Shown here: piece after piece, positions 5,533-5,580 of the stretch
Numbering within the stretch: the stretch's first letter is position 1
Layout: every line of letters begins with the position of its first letter
Origin: an uncultured Collinsella sp.
GTDB lineage: Bacteria; Actinomycetota; Coriobacteriia; Coriobacteriales; Coriobacteriaceae
Assembly: GCA_900551185.1 (NCBI GenBank)
Contig: URVF01000109.1
Coordinates: forward strand, 1 to 5,580
Length of the DNA: 5,580 nt
Reading direction: 5' to 3'
Notes under the pieces: generated by a model
What the model was told of the DNA's origin: nothing
Database searches by the model: none
The model's input: only the letters and a program-made list of their open reading frames with translations
Program-made: the position numbers and the translations under genes

Positions 5533-5580
5533 CTGTCTCTTATACACATCTGACGCTGCCGACGATCTTACGCGTGTAGA
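5533..5580. other. Illumina Nextera adapter at contig end (not genomic)
   Basis: CTGTCTCTTATACACATCT at 5533-5551 is the Tn5 mosaic end as used in Nextera kits. It is followed by GACGCTGCCGACGA (5552-5565), the rest of the read-1 transposase adapter in reverse complement. Next comes an 8-base block TCTTACGC (5566-5573), in the position of the i5 index, then GTGTAGA (5574-5580), the start of the P5 sequence in reverse complement. The reverse complement of the index, GCGTAAGA, is one I recall as Nextera S517. The order and spacing match the library design exactly, so this is untrimmed adapter and not a Tn5 insertion. Confidence 0.98.

Noticed and set aside
5235..5549. Minus-strand frames starting MCIRDR (5235-5549) and MYKRQ (5356-5547)
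   Set aside because: Their start codons and first residues are encoded by the Nextera mosaic end, a known artefact, and the remainder is antisense to the kinase and HAD genes.
5533..5551. Tn5/IS50 mosaic end as evidence of a transposon insertion
   Set aside because: The 19-base end is followed by the synthetic sequencing adapter, index and P5 sequence, not by transposon DNA.

Overview
The window is GC-rich bacterial DNA in which every position is either coding or sits in a short, regulatory-looking gap. Protein style and codon use suggest an actinobacterial-type genome, possibly a gut Coriobacteriia (Collinsella-like) organism. That placement is an impression from the sequence, not a search result. 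The last 48 bases are not genomic: they are Illumina Nextera adapter, so the contig really ends at about 5532.

Layout. The minus strand carries a glycogen cassette. glgB (1,4-alpha-glucan branching enzyme, 4256 to 1998) is followed after a 94-base gap by glgP (glycogen/alpha-glucan phosphorylase, 1903 to the left edge). glgP is cut by the edge and lacks its last quarter or less. The plus strand carries a divergent pair: a HAD-family phosphatase-like gene (4591-5280) and, 9 bases later, the first 81 codons of a thiamine pyrophosphokinase-like gene (from 5290), which is interrupted by the adapter. Between the two divergent units is a gap of about 330 bases. It contains an exact TTGACA, an extended -10 on the opposite strand, a GC-rich hairpin, and a cluster of repeats of TGGTAAAAC in both orientations that looks like an operator array.

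How it works together. GlgB makes alpha-1,6 branches in glycogen and GlgP releases glucose-1-phosphate from chain ends, so the minus-strand pair covers glycogen structuring and mobilisation. The plus-strand pair may be a separate unit (phosphatase plus thiamine diphosphate synthesis). The repeat array overlaps the likely -35 elements of both directions, so one regulator could control both.

Most noteworthy: the branching enzyme is unusual. It keeps the GH13 nucleophile, acid/base and HD residues. However, the region I histidine (DWVPxHF) is replaced by glycine, there is a Pro/Gly-rich insertion of about 25 residues after IYEVHIGSW, and it carries histone-H1-like Lys/Ala-rich sequence at both ends, including a 61-residue C-terminal tail with no acidic residue.
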